Positions 23,368 through 32,719 of a stretch of DNA of 64,000 bases are shown here, piece by piece. The notes below the pieces were generated by a model. It saw nothing but the letters and a program-made list of their open reading frames with translations, was not told the origin of the DNA and did not search any database. The DNA is from an uncultured Flavobacterium sp. (lineage in GTDB: Bacteria; Bacteroidota; Bacteroidia; Flavobacteriales; Flavobacteriaceae), in NCBI GenBank assembly GCA_943912855.1, contig CALTVC010000001.1, forward strand, positions 372,001 to 436,000, in the 5' to 3' direction. Made by a program: the position numbers and the translations under genes. The stretch's first letter is position 1. Every line of letters begins with the position of its first letter.

Positions 23368-24374
23368 TTAAAAAAATCGGAGCTTTTGCATTACTCGCCG
23401 TTTTGGCATCGTGCGGCAGCACAAAACCCTATATACAAACCACCAAGAACGAAAAAGCACACAAACAAAGCAAGTCGAAAACCGCACTGCCTAAAAAACA
23501 AGGTGTAGCTAACAATGATAAAACCCTTACCCTAGAAAGCACCAGCCGTACTACGGTTTACAGCGAACAGGTAAGCCAATACGTAAAAACATACAAAGGC
23601 ATAGCCCAGGACAACATGAAACGCCACGGCATACCAGCAAGTATTACCCTTGCACAAGGTATATTAGAGTCGGGTGCGGGTTACGGCGACCTGTGTGTTA
23701 CCGCTAACAACCACTTTGGGATTAAGTGCCACAAAGACTGGACGGGCGACACCGTATTCCATGACGATGATGCCGCCGGCGAATGCTTCCGTAAGTACGA
23801 CAGGCCCGAAGAGTCGTTTGAAGACCACTCTAAATTCCTTACCACACGCAGCCGTTATGCTAATCTTTTCACGCTGGAGAAAGATGATTATGCAGCATGG
23901 GCTAAAGGACTTAAAGCCGCCGGTTACGCAACCGACCCAAAATATCCGGATAAACTAATAAGTTTGATAGAACGTTTTGAGCTCGCTAAGTACGATGCCG
24001 AGGTTGTAAGCGGTAAGGCTAAACCTGAAATAGATAAGAATGTTGCCGTTAAAGGCGAACTTTCCGGTGCAGGCGATGTCATTGCTACAAAAGATTTCCC
24101 TAAAACAGTACCACAAAAACCTATAGTAGTACCTGCGGAACCTAAACAGGAAACGGTAATAAATACTCCTGCTCCTACTACTACAGTACAACAGGCACCG
24201 GCTACGCCAAGCATACAGGAAGCTGCAACAGCAGGTGAAACACACCTTGTAGCCAAAGGAGATACGCTGTATTCTATCTCTAAAAAATACAATACTACCG
24301 TAGACGAAATCATAAAGCTTAATAACCTTAATGGTAATGCCATAAGCATAGGCCAGACACTAAAAGTTAAGTAA
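23364..24374 (+). CDS. Glucosaminidase with C-terminal LysM (peptidoglycan hydrolase)
   Basis: A 336-residue lipoprotein. The signal ends at the lipobox LASC (Cys17). After a Lys-rich linker, the glucosaminidase domain (about 72-220) shows HGIPASITLAQGILESGAGYG with the catalytic Glu, then TANNHFGIKCHKDW and FRKYDRPEESFEDHSKFL. A Pro/Thr linker leads to one LysM domain at the C-terminus (LVAKGDTLYSISKKYNTTVDEIIKLNNL). It cleaves the glycan backbone and probably binds peptidoglycan through LysM. Confidence 0.9.
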   Translation: MIKKIGAFALLAVLASCGSTKPYIQTTKNEKAHKQSKSKTALPKKQGVANNDKTLTLESTSRTTVYSEQVSQYVKTYKGIAQDNMKRHGIPASITLAQGILESGAGYGDLCVTANNHFGIKCHKDWTGDTVFHDDDAAGECFRKYDRPEESFEDHSKFLTTRSRYANLFTLEKDDYAAWAKGLKAAGYATDPKYPDKLISLIERFELAKYDAEVVSGKAKPEIDKNVAVKGELSGAGDVIATKDFPKTVPQKPIVVPAEPKQETVINTPAPTTTVQQAPATPSIQEAATAGETHLVAKGDTLYSISKKYNTTVDEIIKLNNLNGNAISIGQTLKVK

Positions 24375-24378
24375 TACC

Positions 24379-25665
24379 ATGTTATACGAACGCAGTAGCC
24401 GCCTTTTTGCTGAAGCATCGGAAGTTATTCCGGGTGGCGTAAACTCTCCCGTACGCGCTTTTAAGGCCGTAGGCGGAACTCCTATTTTTGTAAAAGAAGC
24501 ATCGGGTGCGTACTTGTTTGATGAAGACGGCAACCGCTACATAGACTATATAAACAGCTGGGGACCTATGATTTTAGGTCACGCCTACGCTCCGGTTGTA
24601 GATGCCGTTATAGAACGTGCCAAAAAAGGCACTTCTTTCGGGACACCTACCGCACTGGAAACCGAAATTGCCGCATTGGCAGTCGCCATGGTTCCTAATA
24701 TAGATAAGATACGTTTTGTAAACAGCGGTACCGAGGCCTGTATGAGCGCCATACGCCTTGCCCGTGGGTTTACAAATCGCGAAAAAATTATAAAATTTGC
24801 AGGTTGTTACCACGGCCACTCTGACTCGTTCCTTATACAGGCAGGCAGTGGGGCAGTTACCTTTGGTAGTCCTAACAGCCCGGGCGTTACCCAGGGCACA
24901 GCCAAGGATACGCTACTTGCCACTTACAATCACCTGGATAACGTAGCTTCTATTTTTGAAGCGAATAAAAACGAAATCGCAGCCATAATCATAGAACCTG
25001 TAGCGGGTAATATGGGTTGCATACCTCCGACAGAAGGATTTTTACAAGGGCTCCGTGATTTGTGCGATGCTAACGGTACCTTACTTATTTTTGACGAGGT
25101 CATGACAGGCTTCAGGCTTGCAAAGGGTGGCGCGCAGGAGCTCTTTGGTATTAGTGCCGATATTGTGGCCTTTGGTAAAGTAATAGGTGGCGGGCTACCT
25201 GTAGGCGCTTTTGCCGCTCGAAATGAAATAATGAACTACCTTGCCCCGGTTGGCCCGGTATATCAGGCGGGAACATTATCAGGTAATCCGCTCGCTATGG
25301 CTGCCGGGCTGGAAATGCTGAAAGCCCTGAATACCGACGAACAGCTGTTTGTTCGCCTGGATGCCAAAACCGCCTATCTGGAAACAGGCATAAGAAACAT
25401 ACTCGAGAAAAAAGGCATAGCCCACACCGTCAATCGTACCGGGTCTATGATCTCTGTGCATTTTGACGCGAGACCGGTAACCGACTTTGCTACCGCCGGC
25501 TACGGAAATAACGATACGTTTAAGAAGTTCTTCCACGGACTCCTGGAAAACGGCGTATACATAGCCCCATCGGCATACGAAACCTGGTTTATTACCGATG
25601 CTCTTACTTACGAAGACCTAGATGCTACACTTACAGCCATAGAAAAAGTGGCTGGTACGCTTTAA
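24379..25665 (+). CDS. hemL: Glutamate-1-semialdehyde 2,1-aminomutase
   Basis: A 428-residue PLP enzyme that converts glutamate-1-semialdehyde to 5-aminolevulinate, in the C5 route to haem. Motifs are IPGGVNSPVRAFKAVGGTP at the N-terminus, FVNSGTEACMSAIRLARG, GCYHGHSDSFL, LIFDEVMTGFR and the PLP lysine in FGKVIGGGLPVGAF. It starts 4 bp after the glucosaminidase stop and ends with a strong terminator at 25682. Confidence 0.95.
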   Translation: MLYERSSRLFAEASEVIPGGVNSPVRAFKAVGGTPIFVKEASGAYLFDEDGNRYIDYINSWGPMILGHAYAPVVDAVIERAKKGTSFGTPTALETEIAALAVAMVPNIDKIRFVNSGTEACMSAIRLARGFTNREKIIKFAGCYHGHSDSFLIQAGSGAVTFGSPNSPGVTQGTAKDTLLATYNHLDNVASIFEANKNEIAAIIIEPVAGNMGCIPPTEGFLQGLRDLCDANGTLLIFDEVMTGFRLAKGGAQELFGISADIVAFGKVIGGGLPVGAFAARNEIMNYLAPVGPVYQAGTLSGNPLAMAAGLEMLKALNTDEQLFVRLDAKTAYLETGIRNILEKKGIAHTVNRTGSMISVHFDARPVTDFATAGYGNNDTFKKFFHGLLENGVYIAPSAYETWFITDALTYEDLDATLTAIEKVAGTL

Positions 25666-25681
25666 GCGAAATAAATCAGAC

Positions 25682-25726
25682 AAAAACGTCGCTAATCTAT
25701 TACTGATTTAGCGACGTTTTTGTTTT
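25682..25726 (+). terminator. Terminator of the hemL operon
   Basis: Stem AAAAACGTCGCTAA / TTAGCGACGTTTTT with a 12-base loop, then T-rich sequence. Confidence 0.88.
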
Positions 25727-25816
25727 TCAAGCATAAATATCTGATTCCAATTACGGGTTTTCCGCAATTAACACTTTTGAAAAGCACTAAAAGTTGTGAA
25801 AAAAATGGTGATTTAC

Positions 25817-25824
25817 TAGGTTTG
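25817..25824 (+). promoter_or_regulatory. -7 box of a short transcript
   Basis: TAGGTTTG with a TTG at 25794-25796, spacing 20 bases. The next gene on this strand is over 2 kb away, so the promoter seems to serve only the short segment ending at 25938. Confidence 0.55.
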
Positions 25825-25828
25825 CATT

Positions 25829-25938
25829 CGAATCTTAACAAACCGGGGAGAACCCTTTTGTCCAACTAAATGATTTAAGATGGAAAAAAACTACTCCAGC
25901 CTAATGTAAAAGCGCCCTAAAGGCGCTTTTATTATTTT
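25829..25938 (+). ncRNA. Putative short RNA with a possible 9-residue reading frame
   Basis: A segment of about 110 nt between a TTG-N20-TAGGTTTG promoter and a clear terminator. It can form a small hairpin (ACAAA..GGG / CCC..TTTGT, about 25844-25867). It contains ATG at 25880 reading MEKNYSSLM and a stop at 25907-25909, immediately before the terminator stem. Whether the product is RNA or a micropeptide cannot be decided from one copy. Confidence 0.4.
25908..25938. terminator. Terminator, possibly bidirectional
   Basis: AAAAGCGCC / GGCGCTTTT with a 5-base loop and T-rich tail. It ends the short plus-strand transcript and lies just beyond the stop of the leftward kinase gene. Confidence 0.82.
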
Positions 25939-27938
25939 TATATTACGGCTTCTATAACCACACCGTTCCCTTCAGATGAGTTTATGTTCAGTGTGCCGCC
26001 AAGTGCTTTTACTCTGTCGTACATATTACGAAGCCCAATACCCGGTTTACTCTTACGGGAATCGAAACCTACGCCATCATCCCAAATGCGGAGTTTTACC
26101 TTATCTGCCTGTGCCATAAGCGCCACGTGGCAGGTTTCTGCCTTAGAATATTTACGTGCGTTGGTACAAGCCTCCTGAACAATACGCAGCAATGCCACAC
26201 GACACTCTGGCGAAACATTGCTCCAATTAATAAACTTATCTATATAAACATCAAACACAGTACCTGCCATTTCGTTTAGCTTCTCTGTTTCCTGTTTCAG
26301 GATTTCGGCAAAGCTTTCGTTTTCGGTTACAAAATTTTCTTTGAGGTCGTGCGAAAGCTGTCGTATTTCGTCCTGTGTTTCCTGGAGTTCATTTATCAGC
26401 TCCTCACGGCGTTCGGTTTGAGGAGTGTCCAGTTGCATCAGGTTAAAACGTGTGGTAAAAATACGGTTGATGATACCGTCATGCAGTTCCATGGCAAGGC
26501 GGTTACGTTCGTTTATACGTGCGTTCTCTGCTTCCATTTCCTGCTGAATCATCAGGTTGTATATCTTCTCGTTCGCTTCCTGCTGGTGCTGGTTGTGTAC
26601 AAGCTCCTTGTTTTTAGCCTTCAGTCTTATAATAGCAATGATACTTACAGCAAGTATGAGCAAAACTATGATTGCAGCTATGGTATAGTTAAACCTGCGG
26701 TTCAGCTCTTTATTCTGATGTTCTATGGCATCGGTCTCATAGGAAATACGTGCAAATTTATCGCGGGTGGCACGCTCTGCATCGTGTACGCTATCGTTTA
26801 GATTAAAATATTCCTGAGAGTGTTTTACCACCTGTTTACGATCTGAAGTAATGAGCAACGAAAGTACTTCGAGCATATCATCCGTGCAGCCGGTTTCCAC
26901 TGCATCGCGGTAAGCAGTTTTTAGTAGCGCTACTCCTTTAAGGGTATCGCCTTTCCTAAGAAAATGTTTTGCAATGCTCTTTTCCGGGTCAAGTTTATGA
27001 TATTCGGCATCCATGCTATCCAGCACACGTAATGACTCGTATAAATCATCCAGATAGTCTGATTCAGGATTGCCCATCATCATTTTGGCATAGCCCCTGT
27101 TCCCCCATATTACCGCTTCCTGATGGCGTGTAATCCCGGCAATACCTAAGGTACGGTTATAGTATTTAAGGGCCTCTTTATAGTCTCCCTTTTTATCAAA
27201 CACCACGCCCATATTACCGTAAATCATCCGTCTGAAATCAGCAGCGTCCTCGGCAGCGGCGCCTTTCTTTTCCATGACTTTTACCTCATTGAGCGCTTTA
27301 TTGTAATACTCTAGTGCCTTATTATAATTGTTTTGCCCCAGCAGGCATGATGCCAGTACGCTGTAAGCCCCACAAATGTCTTCTGAACTGTTTGCCTGCT
27401 TAAACAACTTTAAGGCTCCCACTTCTATAGCTTCGGCTTCGGCATAGTTACCATGCTGCATTAAAATCTTGGCACTGTAATGTTTAGACAATCCGATGTT
27501 TATGGTATCCTTAAGCGTTTCGTATATTTTTCCGGCACGAAGATGGTAAAAATAGGCACTATCTGTAATGTTTTCGCCATCGTAAGACGTAGCCATATTG
27601 TATAATGAATATGCCATAGCAACAGAATCGCCACGCTTTTCTGCCTTTTCAAACATACTGCGCATTATGCTACGTTGTTTTGGATACTGGTCATCGTAGT
27701 AGTACAGATACGCAATTAGCTTAAGCATCTGGTCTGTGAGCAATCCATCAGGACGTTTGCGTGCAACGCCCCACATGCTGTCCAGCACCCGACCACGCTC
27801 TTCCGGCGAAAGGTTTTCGGTATTTTCAAGATATGTAAGGTCGCCCAGGTCTTTCTTATCGACTTCTTTTTTTGTACAGCGTACAAAACAGCACATAAAA
27901 GCCATTAAAATCACTGCACCATATATGAATTTACGCAT
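25938..27938 (-). CDS. TPR sensor histidine kinase (NarX/HisKA_3 type)
   Basis: A 666-residue membrane kinase. The N-terminal hydrophobic segment (MRKFIYGAVILMAFMCCFVRC) is a signal or lipoprotein signal. Residues about 90-410 are tetratricopeptide repeats. One transmembrane helix follows (YTIAAIIVLLILAVSIIAII), then a coiled coil. The HisKA_3 motif RLAMELHDGIINRIF carries the phosphorylated His, and the ATPase domain ends with IRIWDDGVGFDSRKSKPGIGLRNMYDRV. TPRs would sit outside the cytoplasm as the sensor. It is divergent from a LuxR-type regulator and likely forms a pair with it. Confidence 0.88.
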   Translation of the reverse strand: MRKFIYGAVILMAFMCCFVRCTKKEVDKKDLGDLTYLENTENLSPEERGRVLDSMWGVARKRPDGLLTDQMLKLIAYLYYYDDQYPKQRSIMRSMFEKAEKRGDSVAMAYSLYNMATSYDGENITDSAYFYHLRAGKIYETLKDTINIGLSKHYSAKILMQHGNYAEAEAIEVGALKLFKQANSSEDICGAYSVLASCLLGQNNYNKALEYYNKALNEVKVMEKKGAAAEDAADFRRMIYGNMGVVFDKKGDYKEALKYYNRTLGIAGITRHQEAVIWGNRGYAKMMMGNPESDYLDDLYESLRVLDSMDAEYHKLDPEKSIAKHFLRKGDTLKGVALLKTAYRDAVETGCTDDMLEVLSLLITSDRKQVVKHSQEYFNLNDSVHDAERATRDKFARISYETDAIEHQNKELNRRFNYTIAAIIVLLILAVSIIAIIRLKAKNKELVHNQHQQEANEKIYNLMIQQEMEAENARINERNRLAMELHDGIINRIFTTRFNLMQLDTPQTERREELINELQETQDEIRQLSHDLKENFVTENESFAEILKQETEKLNEMAGTVFDVYIDKFINWSNVSPECRVALLRIVQEACTNARKYSKAETCHVALMAQADKVKLRIWDDGVGFDSRKSKPGIGLRNMYDRVKALGGTLNINSSEGNGVVIEAVI

Positions 27939-28031
27939 TTGTATCAGGTATTAAATAATGAGCCAATATAAAAACCGGGCTTAGAGGCGAGTCTTAAATT
28001 GTTGTTCAAAAGTATGTTTTTTAGGCATTTC

Positions 28032-28056
28032 GTGCAATGATTACAAACTATTGCAC
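28032..28056. promoter_or_regulatory. Inverted repeat in the kinase/regulator divergent region
   Basis: Perfect arms GTGCAAT / ATTGCAC with an 11-base spacer, about 95 bp upstream of the kinase start and 155 bp upstream of the regulator. Candidate operator for autoregulation. Confidence 0.4.
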
Positions 28057-28211
28057 AAAGAGATTTCTTAAATTATCTGTTTGATTCCTAAAAAAGCAAT
28101 ACTATATAGGCGTGCATAGCGTTGTTTTTATTATCTTCGGACTATGCTTTTACCTATTTTTTGGTAGGCATTTCCGCACGCACCATAGACCAATTATTAT
28201 AAACCGAACAA

Positions 28212-28865
28212 ATGTCATTAAAAATATTATTAATAGACGACCATCCGCTTACCATAGGTGCCTATCGGCAGGTAATACAGGATAGCATTACCGAAAACAG
28301 CCACTCCAGCACCGTAGCAAACAATGCCGAACAAGCTTATAACGCCATAACCCAGGCAGAAAACAGCCATTATAACCTTGCCATAATAGACCATGGCCTC
28401 CCTGCTTATGAGGAGAAGGAACTTAAATCAGGGCTGGACATAGCATTACTATTGCGCGAACGTATGCCAAACTGTAACATTATAATGATTACAGCCCATA
28501 CCGAAATGCTTATCATTTATGATATTTATAAGTTGGCGAAGCCCGAAGGTTTCATTATAAAAAGCGAGCTTACACCGCAACTGCTGGCGCAAACCATAAA
28601 AATTGTAACCGAAGGCGACACCTACCGTAGCCCGATTGTAAGCAACTGCGTTAAGGAAATATGGAAGAAAGAACTGATGGTTGACGATATTAACCGCCAA
28701 ATCCTTTTCTTCTTGTCTAAAGGATACAAAATGAAAGAAGTGGAAGAAATTGTATTCCTTTCCGGGAGTGCGGTGCAAAAGCGCATTGCTTCTATGAAAA
28801 AAGTATTTGAAGTATCCAGTGATGGTAGCCTGGTTAAGGAAGCCATAAAACAGGGATTCCTGTAA
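28212..28865 (+). CDS. Response regulator, NarL/LuxR-like
   Basis: A 217-residue protein. The receiver domain (1-130) has LIDDHPL, the phosphoacceptor in AIIDHGLPA (Asp near 63), MITAHTE and FIIKSEL. The C-terminal part (150-217) has the spacing of a LuxR-type helix-turn-helix, DINRQILFFLSKGYKMKEVEEIVFLSGSAVQKRIASMKKVF. It departs from the family, for example with no EREVL start. It is the probable partner of the divergent TPR kinase. Confidence 0.85.
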   Translation: MSLKILLIDDHPLTIGAYRQVIQDSITENSHSSTVANNAEQAYNAITQAENSHYNLAIIDHGLPAYEEKELKSGLDIALLLRERMPNCNIIMITAHTEMLIIYDIYKLAKPEGFIIKSELTPQLLAQTIKIVTEGDTYRSPIVSNCVKEIWKKELMVDDINRQILFFLSKGYKMKEVEEIVFLSGSAVQKRIASMKKVFEVSSDGSLVKEAIKQGFL

Positions 28866-28878
28866 CGAGAAAAATATA

Positions 28879-28920
28879 AAAACATAAAACCCGGCCTTGT
28901 AGCCGGGTTTTATGTTTTTA
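28879..28920. terminator. Bidirectional terminator
   Basis: A 16-bp perfect stem AAACATAAAACCCGGC / GCCGGGTTTTATGTTT with a 6-base loop, between convergent genes. Confidence 0.9.
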
Positions 28921-28934
28921 TACTGTACTATGAA

Positions 28935-29798
28935 TTATCCTTTTACAAGCGAAACTATTTTTTTACCGCCCGATATAATTACCAGGGCTACAAGTCCGCC
29001 CACGATACCAAACATAAATTCTTTAAGAATGTCCGGTATTTGCGGAAGCAGATGGTGCAGTTGCTCTATGTTGTGTACAAAAATTCCGCCCGAAACAAGC
29101 AGTAGCGCTATAGTACCTATAACACCAAGCGATTTGATTACCACAGGTAGCGCTTTTACAAGCAGGTTACCCAGCTTTAGTAAAAAGCCTTTATCATGCG
29201 AATGTTTTATCAGTTTAAAACCCGCGTCGTCCATACGTACTATAAGAGCTACAATGCCATAAACACCTATGGTAGCTATAAGCGCAGTAACACAAACGGT
29301 AACTATTTGTATAGCCAATGGCTTGTTCAGCACGGTACTCAGTGCTATGATTACAATTTCCAGCGAAAGAATAAAATCAGTAGTAATAGCCGACTTGATT
29401 TTAGACTTCTCTTCGTCGGCAGCGTTGTCTACTTTTTCTTCAGTACTATCGTGTGCCTCGCCATGATGAAAAAAGTATTCTATAACCTTTTCCACCCCTT
29501 CATACGCCAGGTAAAAACCGCCCACAATAAGTACAACTTTTATGGCGATAGGAAAGAATACATTCAGCGCCAGAATAATGGGAATGATAATGACCTTGTT
29601 TAACAATGAGCCTTTTGTAATGGACCACAACACAGGCAGCTCCCTAGACGAAAGAAAACCTGTAGCCTTTTCGGCATTTACAGCAAGGTCATCGCCCAGT
29701 ATGCCGGCTGTTTTTGAGGTAGCTACCTTACTTGTTGCAGCTACGTCGTCCATTAACGATGCGATATCATCTAATATCGCGAAAAATCCTGATGCCAT
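28935..29798 (-). CDS. YedI/DUF808 family inner-membrane protein
   Basis: A 287-residue membrane protein starting MASGFFAILDDIASLMDDVAATSKVATSKTAGILGDDLAVNA at 29798, the usual family N-terminus. Five to six hydrophobic helices follow, with the conserved GGFYLAYEGVEKVIEYFFHH. A longer reading starting 45 bp upstream lacks family support. Function is unknown in the family. It is a single gene with a good terminator. Confidence 0.87.
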   Translation of the reverse strand: MASGFFAILDDIASLMDDVAATSKVATSKTAGILGDDLAVNAEKATGFLSSRELPVLWSITKGSLLNKVIIIPIILALNVFFPIAIKVVLIVGGFYLAYEGVEKVIEYFFHHGEAHDSTEEKVDNAADEEKSKIKSAITTDFILSLEIVIIALSTVLNKPLAIQIVTVCVTALIATIGVYGIVALIVRMDDAGFKLIKHSHDKGFLLKLGNLLVKALPVVIKSLGVIGTIALLLVSGGIFVHNIEQLHHLLPQIPDILKEFMFGIVGGLVALVIISGGKKIVSLVKG

Positions 29799-29948
29799 AA
29801 TTAGTTTTGGTTGTAAGGCGTAAAAGTAGCGAATTCCCAACACAAAATGCTGTTAATTCAAAGAGGTGAGAATAAATATGAAGAACATAATCTTAATTGC
29901 GTTACATTCAAAAAACTTCAAAAATGTTACAAAACAACAGAAATAACC

Positions 29949-29956
29949 TAATTTTG
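29949..29956 (+). promoter_or_regulatory. -7 box of the first HTTM gene
   Basis: TAATTTTG, 29 bp before the proposed TTG start at 29986. Confidence 0.55.
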
Positions 29957-29985
29957 GAACGTTTTAATATCATTATCCCAATATT

Positions 29986-31299
29986 TTGATCAGCCTTACT
30001 TCATTAAATAAAACTACAGACAACAGTCAGCTCATCACCTTTCGCATTCTTTTCGGATTTTTATTGGCGTGGCAGGCAGTGCTCCACATAAGCACCGGAT
30101 GGGTGTACCATAACTTAATAGAGCCCAGGTTCACCTTTTCGCACATTGGCATGGAATGGTTGCAACCCCTGCCCGGAAACGGCATGTACTGGTACTTCGG
30201 AGTTATGGCGGTGTGTGGCGTTTTGGTAATGATTGGTTACAAATATCGTGTGACTATGGCTACTTATGCCCTGTTGTGGAGTGGTGTTTATTTTATGCAA
30301 AAGACCTCGTACAACAACCATTACTACCTGCTCATGCTCCTGAGCTGGATGATGGTATTGTTCCCTGCCAATGCATACGCTTCTGTAGATGCCAGGATAA
30401 ATCCCGAAATAAAGAGTAACGTAATGCCCGCCTGGTGTAGATGGGCTGTTATACTACAGCTTGCCATAGTGTATACCTACGCGGCAGTAGCCAAGCTGTA
30501 CCCGGAATGGCTTAATGGTACTTTTACGGGGGGGATACTTAATAAAGCCTCGCACCATTACCACGTTGCTTTTTTCAGGGAAAAATGGTTTCATATATTC
30601 ATAGCGTACATGGGCATAGCGTTTGACCTGCTCATAGTTCCTGCATTGCTTTGGAAGAAAAGCCGACCGTTTGCTTTTGCCGCGGCGTTTATTTTCCACC
30701 TGTTTAATTCGTCTACACTGCACATAGGGATATTCCCTTACCTGGCACTGGCGCTGTTTGTGTTTCTTATTCCTGTCGACAGGATTTCTAAACTTTTATT
30801 CCCGAAGAAAAATTTGCTCGCTGTAAAAACCAACGACAAGCCACAACAATGGTGGTTGTATGTTTTTGTACCGTATTTTATTTTCCAGATACTAATGCCG
30901 TTACGTCACCACGTGATTAAAGGCAACGTTATCTGGACCGAAGAAGGGCATCGCCTGAGCTGGCGCATGATGCTTCGCAAACGTCGTGGTTATGCCCAGT
31001 TTACCGTAAAGGACAAACAAACAGGCAAAAGCTGGGTTTACGATACCGGAGATGTGCTTACACCCGTACAACAACGAAACATACAAACCAAACCCGATAT
31101 GTTATGGCAAATGGCACAGTACATAAAGCAGGAATACCACGAAAAAGGTATGGATGTAGCCGTGTACATTACCGCCAAAACACGCATAAACAACGGCATA
31201 CCATACCTGCTCATAGACCCTAAAACCGATATGGCTACTGCCGAATGGAACTACTTTTGGCACAACGACTGGATACTGCTTTATGACCGCCTGAAATAA
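29986..31299 (+). CDS. HTTM / vitamin K-dependent gamma-carboxylase-like membrane protein
   Basis: A 437-residue polytopic membrane protein. It shows the horizontally transferred transmembrane (HTTM) pattern: FRILFGFLLAWQ, FTFSHIGMEWLQPLP, YFMQKTSYNNHYYLL and AWCRWAVILQLAIVYTYAAVAKLYPEWL. The soluble C-terminal part carries HRLSWRMMLRKRRGYAQFTVKD and TAEWNYF. It is related to gamma-glutamyl carboxylase, but the substrate in bacteria is unknown. A paralogue with the same layout is at 52219-53544. The only reasonable start is TTG, as no ATG precedes the first helix. Confidence 0.83.
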   Translation: MISLTSLNKTTDNSQLITFRILFGFLLAWQAVLHISTGWVYHNLIEPRFTFSHIGMEWLQPLPGNGMYWYFGVMAVCGVLVMIGYKYRVTMATYALLWSGVYFMQKTSYNNHYYLLMLLSWMMVLFPANAYASVDARINPEIKSNVMPAWCRWAVILQLAIVYTYAAVAKLYPEWLNGTFTGGILNKASHHYHVAFFREKWFHIFIAYMGIAFDLLIVPALLWKKSRPFAFAAAFIFHLFNSSTLHIGIFPYLALALFVFLIPVDRISKLLFPKKNLLAVKTNDKPQQWWLYVFVPYFIFQILMPLRHHVIKGNVIWTEEGHRLSWRMMLRKRRGYAQFTVKDKQTGKSWVYDTGDVLTPVQQRNIQTKPDMLWQMAQYIKQEYHEKGMDVAVYITAKTRINNGIPYLLIDPKTDMATAEWNYFWHNDWILLYDRLK

Positions 31300-31376
31300 C
31301 TTTTGTTAAAAAAATCTAAAATTTAGTTTGTTAGCAATCATTTTAATCTCTAATATTGCATCGTAATTTAGACTTG

Positions 31377-31394
31377 GTTTAAATAAGAATAATT
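31377..31394 (+). promoter_or_regulatory. Leader element shared with the 1606-residue protein gene
   Basis: GTTTAAATAAGAATAATT, 14 bp before the ATG. A nearly identical element (36152-36169) lies 8 bp before the ATG of the other gene with the same N-terminal domain. Confidence 0.35.
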
Positions 31395-31407
31395 ACAATC
31401 CAACTTT

Positions 31408-32268
31408 ATGATTAAAAAACTAACAGCTGTCGCCTTGCTGTTTGCAGGGCTTGCTAACGCGCAATCAGAAATAACTTTAGGCACAGGTACCGCCTACGGA
31501 ACGGGAACTCCTGTAGCTTCGTGGTATGATTCATCTGCTACAGAAAGCTTATATACAGCTACAGAAATAGGTGCCACTGGAACTATTACGAAACTGGCTT
31601 TTAATAAAGACCGTGGCGGAAGTACAATAGAACCTCAGGTAAAAATTTACCTTAAAAACACTACTGCTACAAACCTTGCTACAGCCTACACAGTAGGTTC
31701 GCTTAATGGTTACACCCTTGCTTATGAAGGAGGTATCCCTAATGCTTCAACCAGTGGGTGGATGGAAGTTACCCTTCAAACTCCATTTGTACACAGTAAT
31801 GCACAAAACCTGGCTGTGCTGGTGGTGGGTAGCACATGTATAGACTCGGGGCGCCCACAATACCGCTATACCTCAGCATCGGGTAGTGGCAATAAAATGT
31901 CGGCAGCATATAACGATGGTAGCATAGGCTGTGGCGGAAACAATCCATGGACAGTGTCATCTAACATGTCACCCGCATGGGAAAGGCCAAATCTAAGGCT
32001 GAACATGACCGTGCTTTCTACAGAAACGTTTAATAGGCAAAACAACATTGTAGCTTTTAAAGAAGGTAACAGCATAAAATTAGCTTCAGACAACACAAGC
32101 ATAGCAACCGTAAAGGTATTTGATACCCTGGGCAGGCAACTGTACAGCAACAATGCCGTGAACAATAAAGAACTGAACATCAATCTGGCGGAAGGAAGCA
32201 AGGGTTTGCTACTCATCCACATTACGGATGCAGACAACAGGCTTTCCATAAAAAAACTGATGAACTAA
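31408..32268 (+). CDS. Secreted T9SS-type protein with surface-protein N-domain
   Basis: A 286-residue secreted protein. The signal peptide MIKKLTAVALLFAGLANA is cleaved before QSEITLGTGT. Residues 20-205 form a domain shared with the N-terminus of the 1606-residue protein (TKLAF-K, PQVKIYLK, GWMEVTLQTPF, NLAVLVVGS, SGRPQYR, RPNLRL). The last 75 residues look like a short T9SS type A sorting domain (VKVFDTLGRQLYSNN, ending IKKLMN). It is the first gene of a six-gene operon and is followed after 1 bp by a thioredoxin gene. Its role is unknown. Confidence 0.8.
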   Translation: MIKKLTAVALLFAGLANAQSEITLGTGTAYGTGTPVASWYDSSATESLYTATEIGATGTITKLAFNKDRGGSTIEPQVKIYLKNTTATNLATAYTVGSLNGYTLAYEGGIPNASTSGWMEVTLQTPFVHSNAQNLAVLVVGSTCIDSGRPQYRYTSASGSGNKMSAAYNDGSIGCGGNNPWTVSSNMSPAWERPNLRLNMTVLSTETFNRQNNIVAFKEGNSIKLASDNTSIATVKVFDTLGRQLYSNNAVNNKELNINLAEGSKGLLLIHITDADNRLSIKKLMN

Positions 32269-32269
32269 G

Positions 32270-32719
32270 ATGAAAGGCATCTCTACCCTATTCACATTAT
32301 TTATACTGCTGTTTGGCTTCACGGCAAAAGCACAGCAATGGCATACCGATTTTGAGCAGGCGAAAACCCTTGCTGAAACCGAGGGCAAAAACATCATTGT
32401 AGTATTCTCTGGTTCAGACTGGTGCGCACCGTGCATAAAGCTGGAAAAGCAGGTTTGGGATAGCGAAGCATTTAAAAAAGATGCATCGCAATGGATATTG
32501 GTAAAAGCTGATTTCCCTAAGAAAAAAGCAAATGCCCTACCCGAAGCCCAACAAAAACAAAATGCCACCTTGTATGAAAAGTATAACAAAGAAGGGGCTT
32601 TCCCGCTGGTGGTGGTTATGGATAAAACCGGAAAGGTATTAGGCAAAACCGCTTATAAAGACATTGCCCCGCAAGATTACATTAACCATTTGCATACCCT
32701 TGAAAAGAAACAACTTTAA
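32270..32719 (+). CDS. Periplasmic thioredoxin-like protein
   Basis: A 149-residue exported thioredoxin-fold protein. It has the signal peptide MKGISTLFTLFILLFGFTAKA and the active site DWCAPC in FSGSDWCAPCIKLEKQVW. The cis-proline region is GAFPLVVVMDKTGKVLG. The signal suggests action on extracytoplasmic disulfides. It sits in an operon with ApbE and the DUF4266/DUF3570 pair, which points to a redox role for the set. The ApbE gene overlaps its end by 20 bp. Confidence 0.88.
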   Translation: MKGISTLFTLFILLFGFTAKAQQWHTDFEQAKTLAETEGKNIIVVFSGSDWCAPCIKLEKQVWDSEAFKKDASQWILVKADFPKKKANALPEAQQKQNATLYEKYNKEGAFPLVVVMDKTGKVLGKTAYKDIAPQDYINHLHTLEKKQL

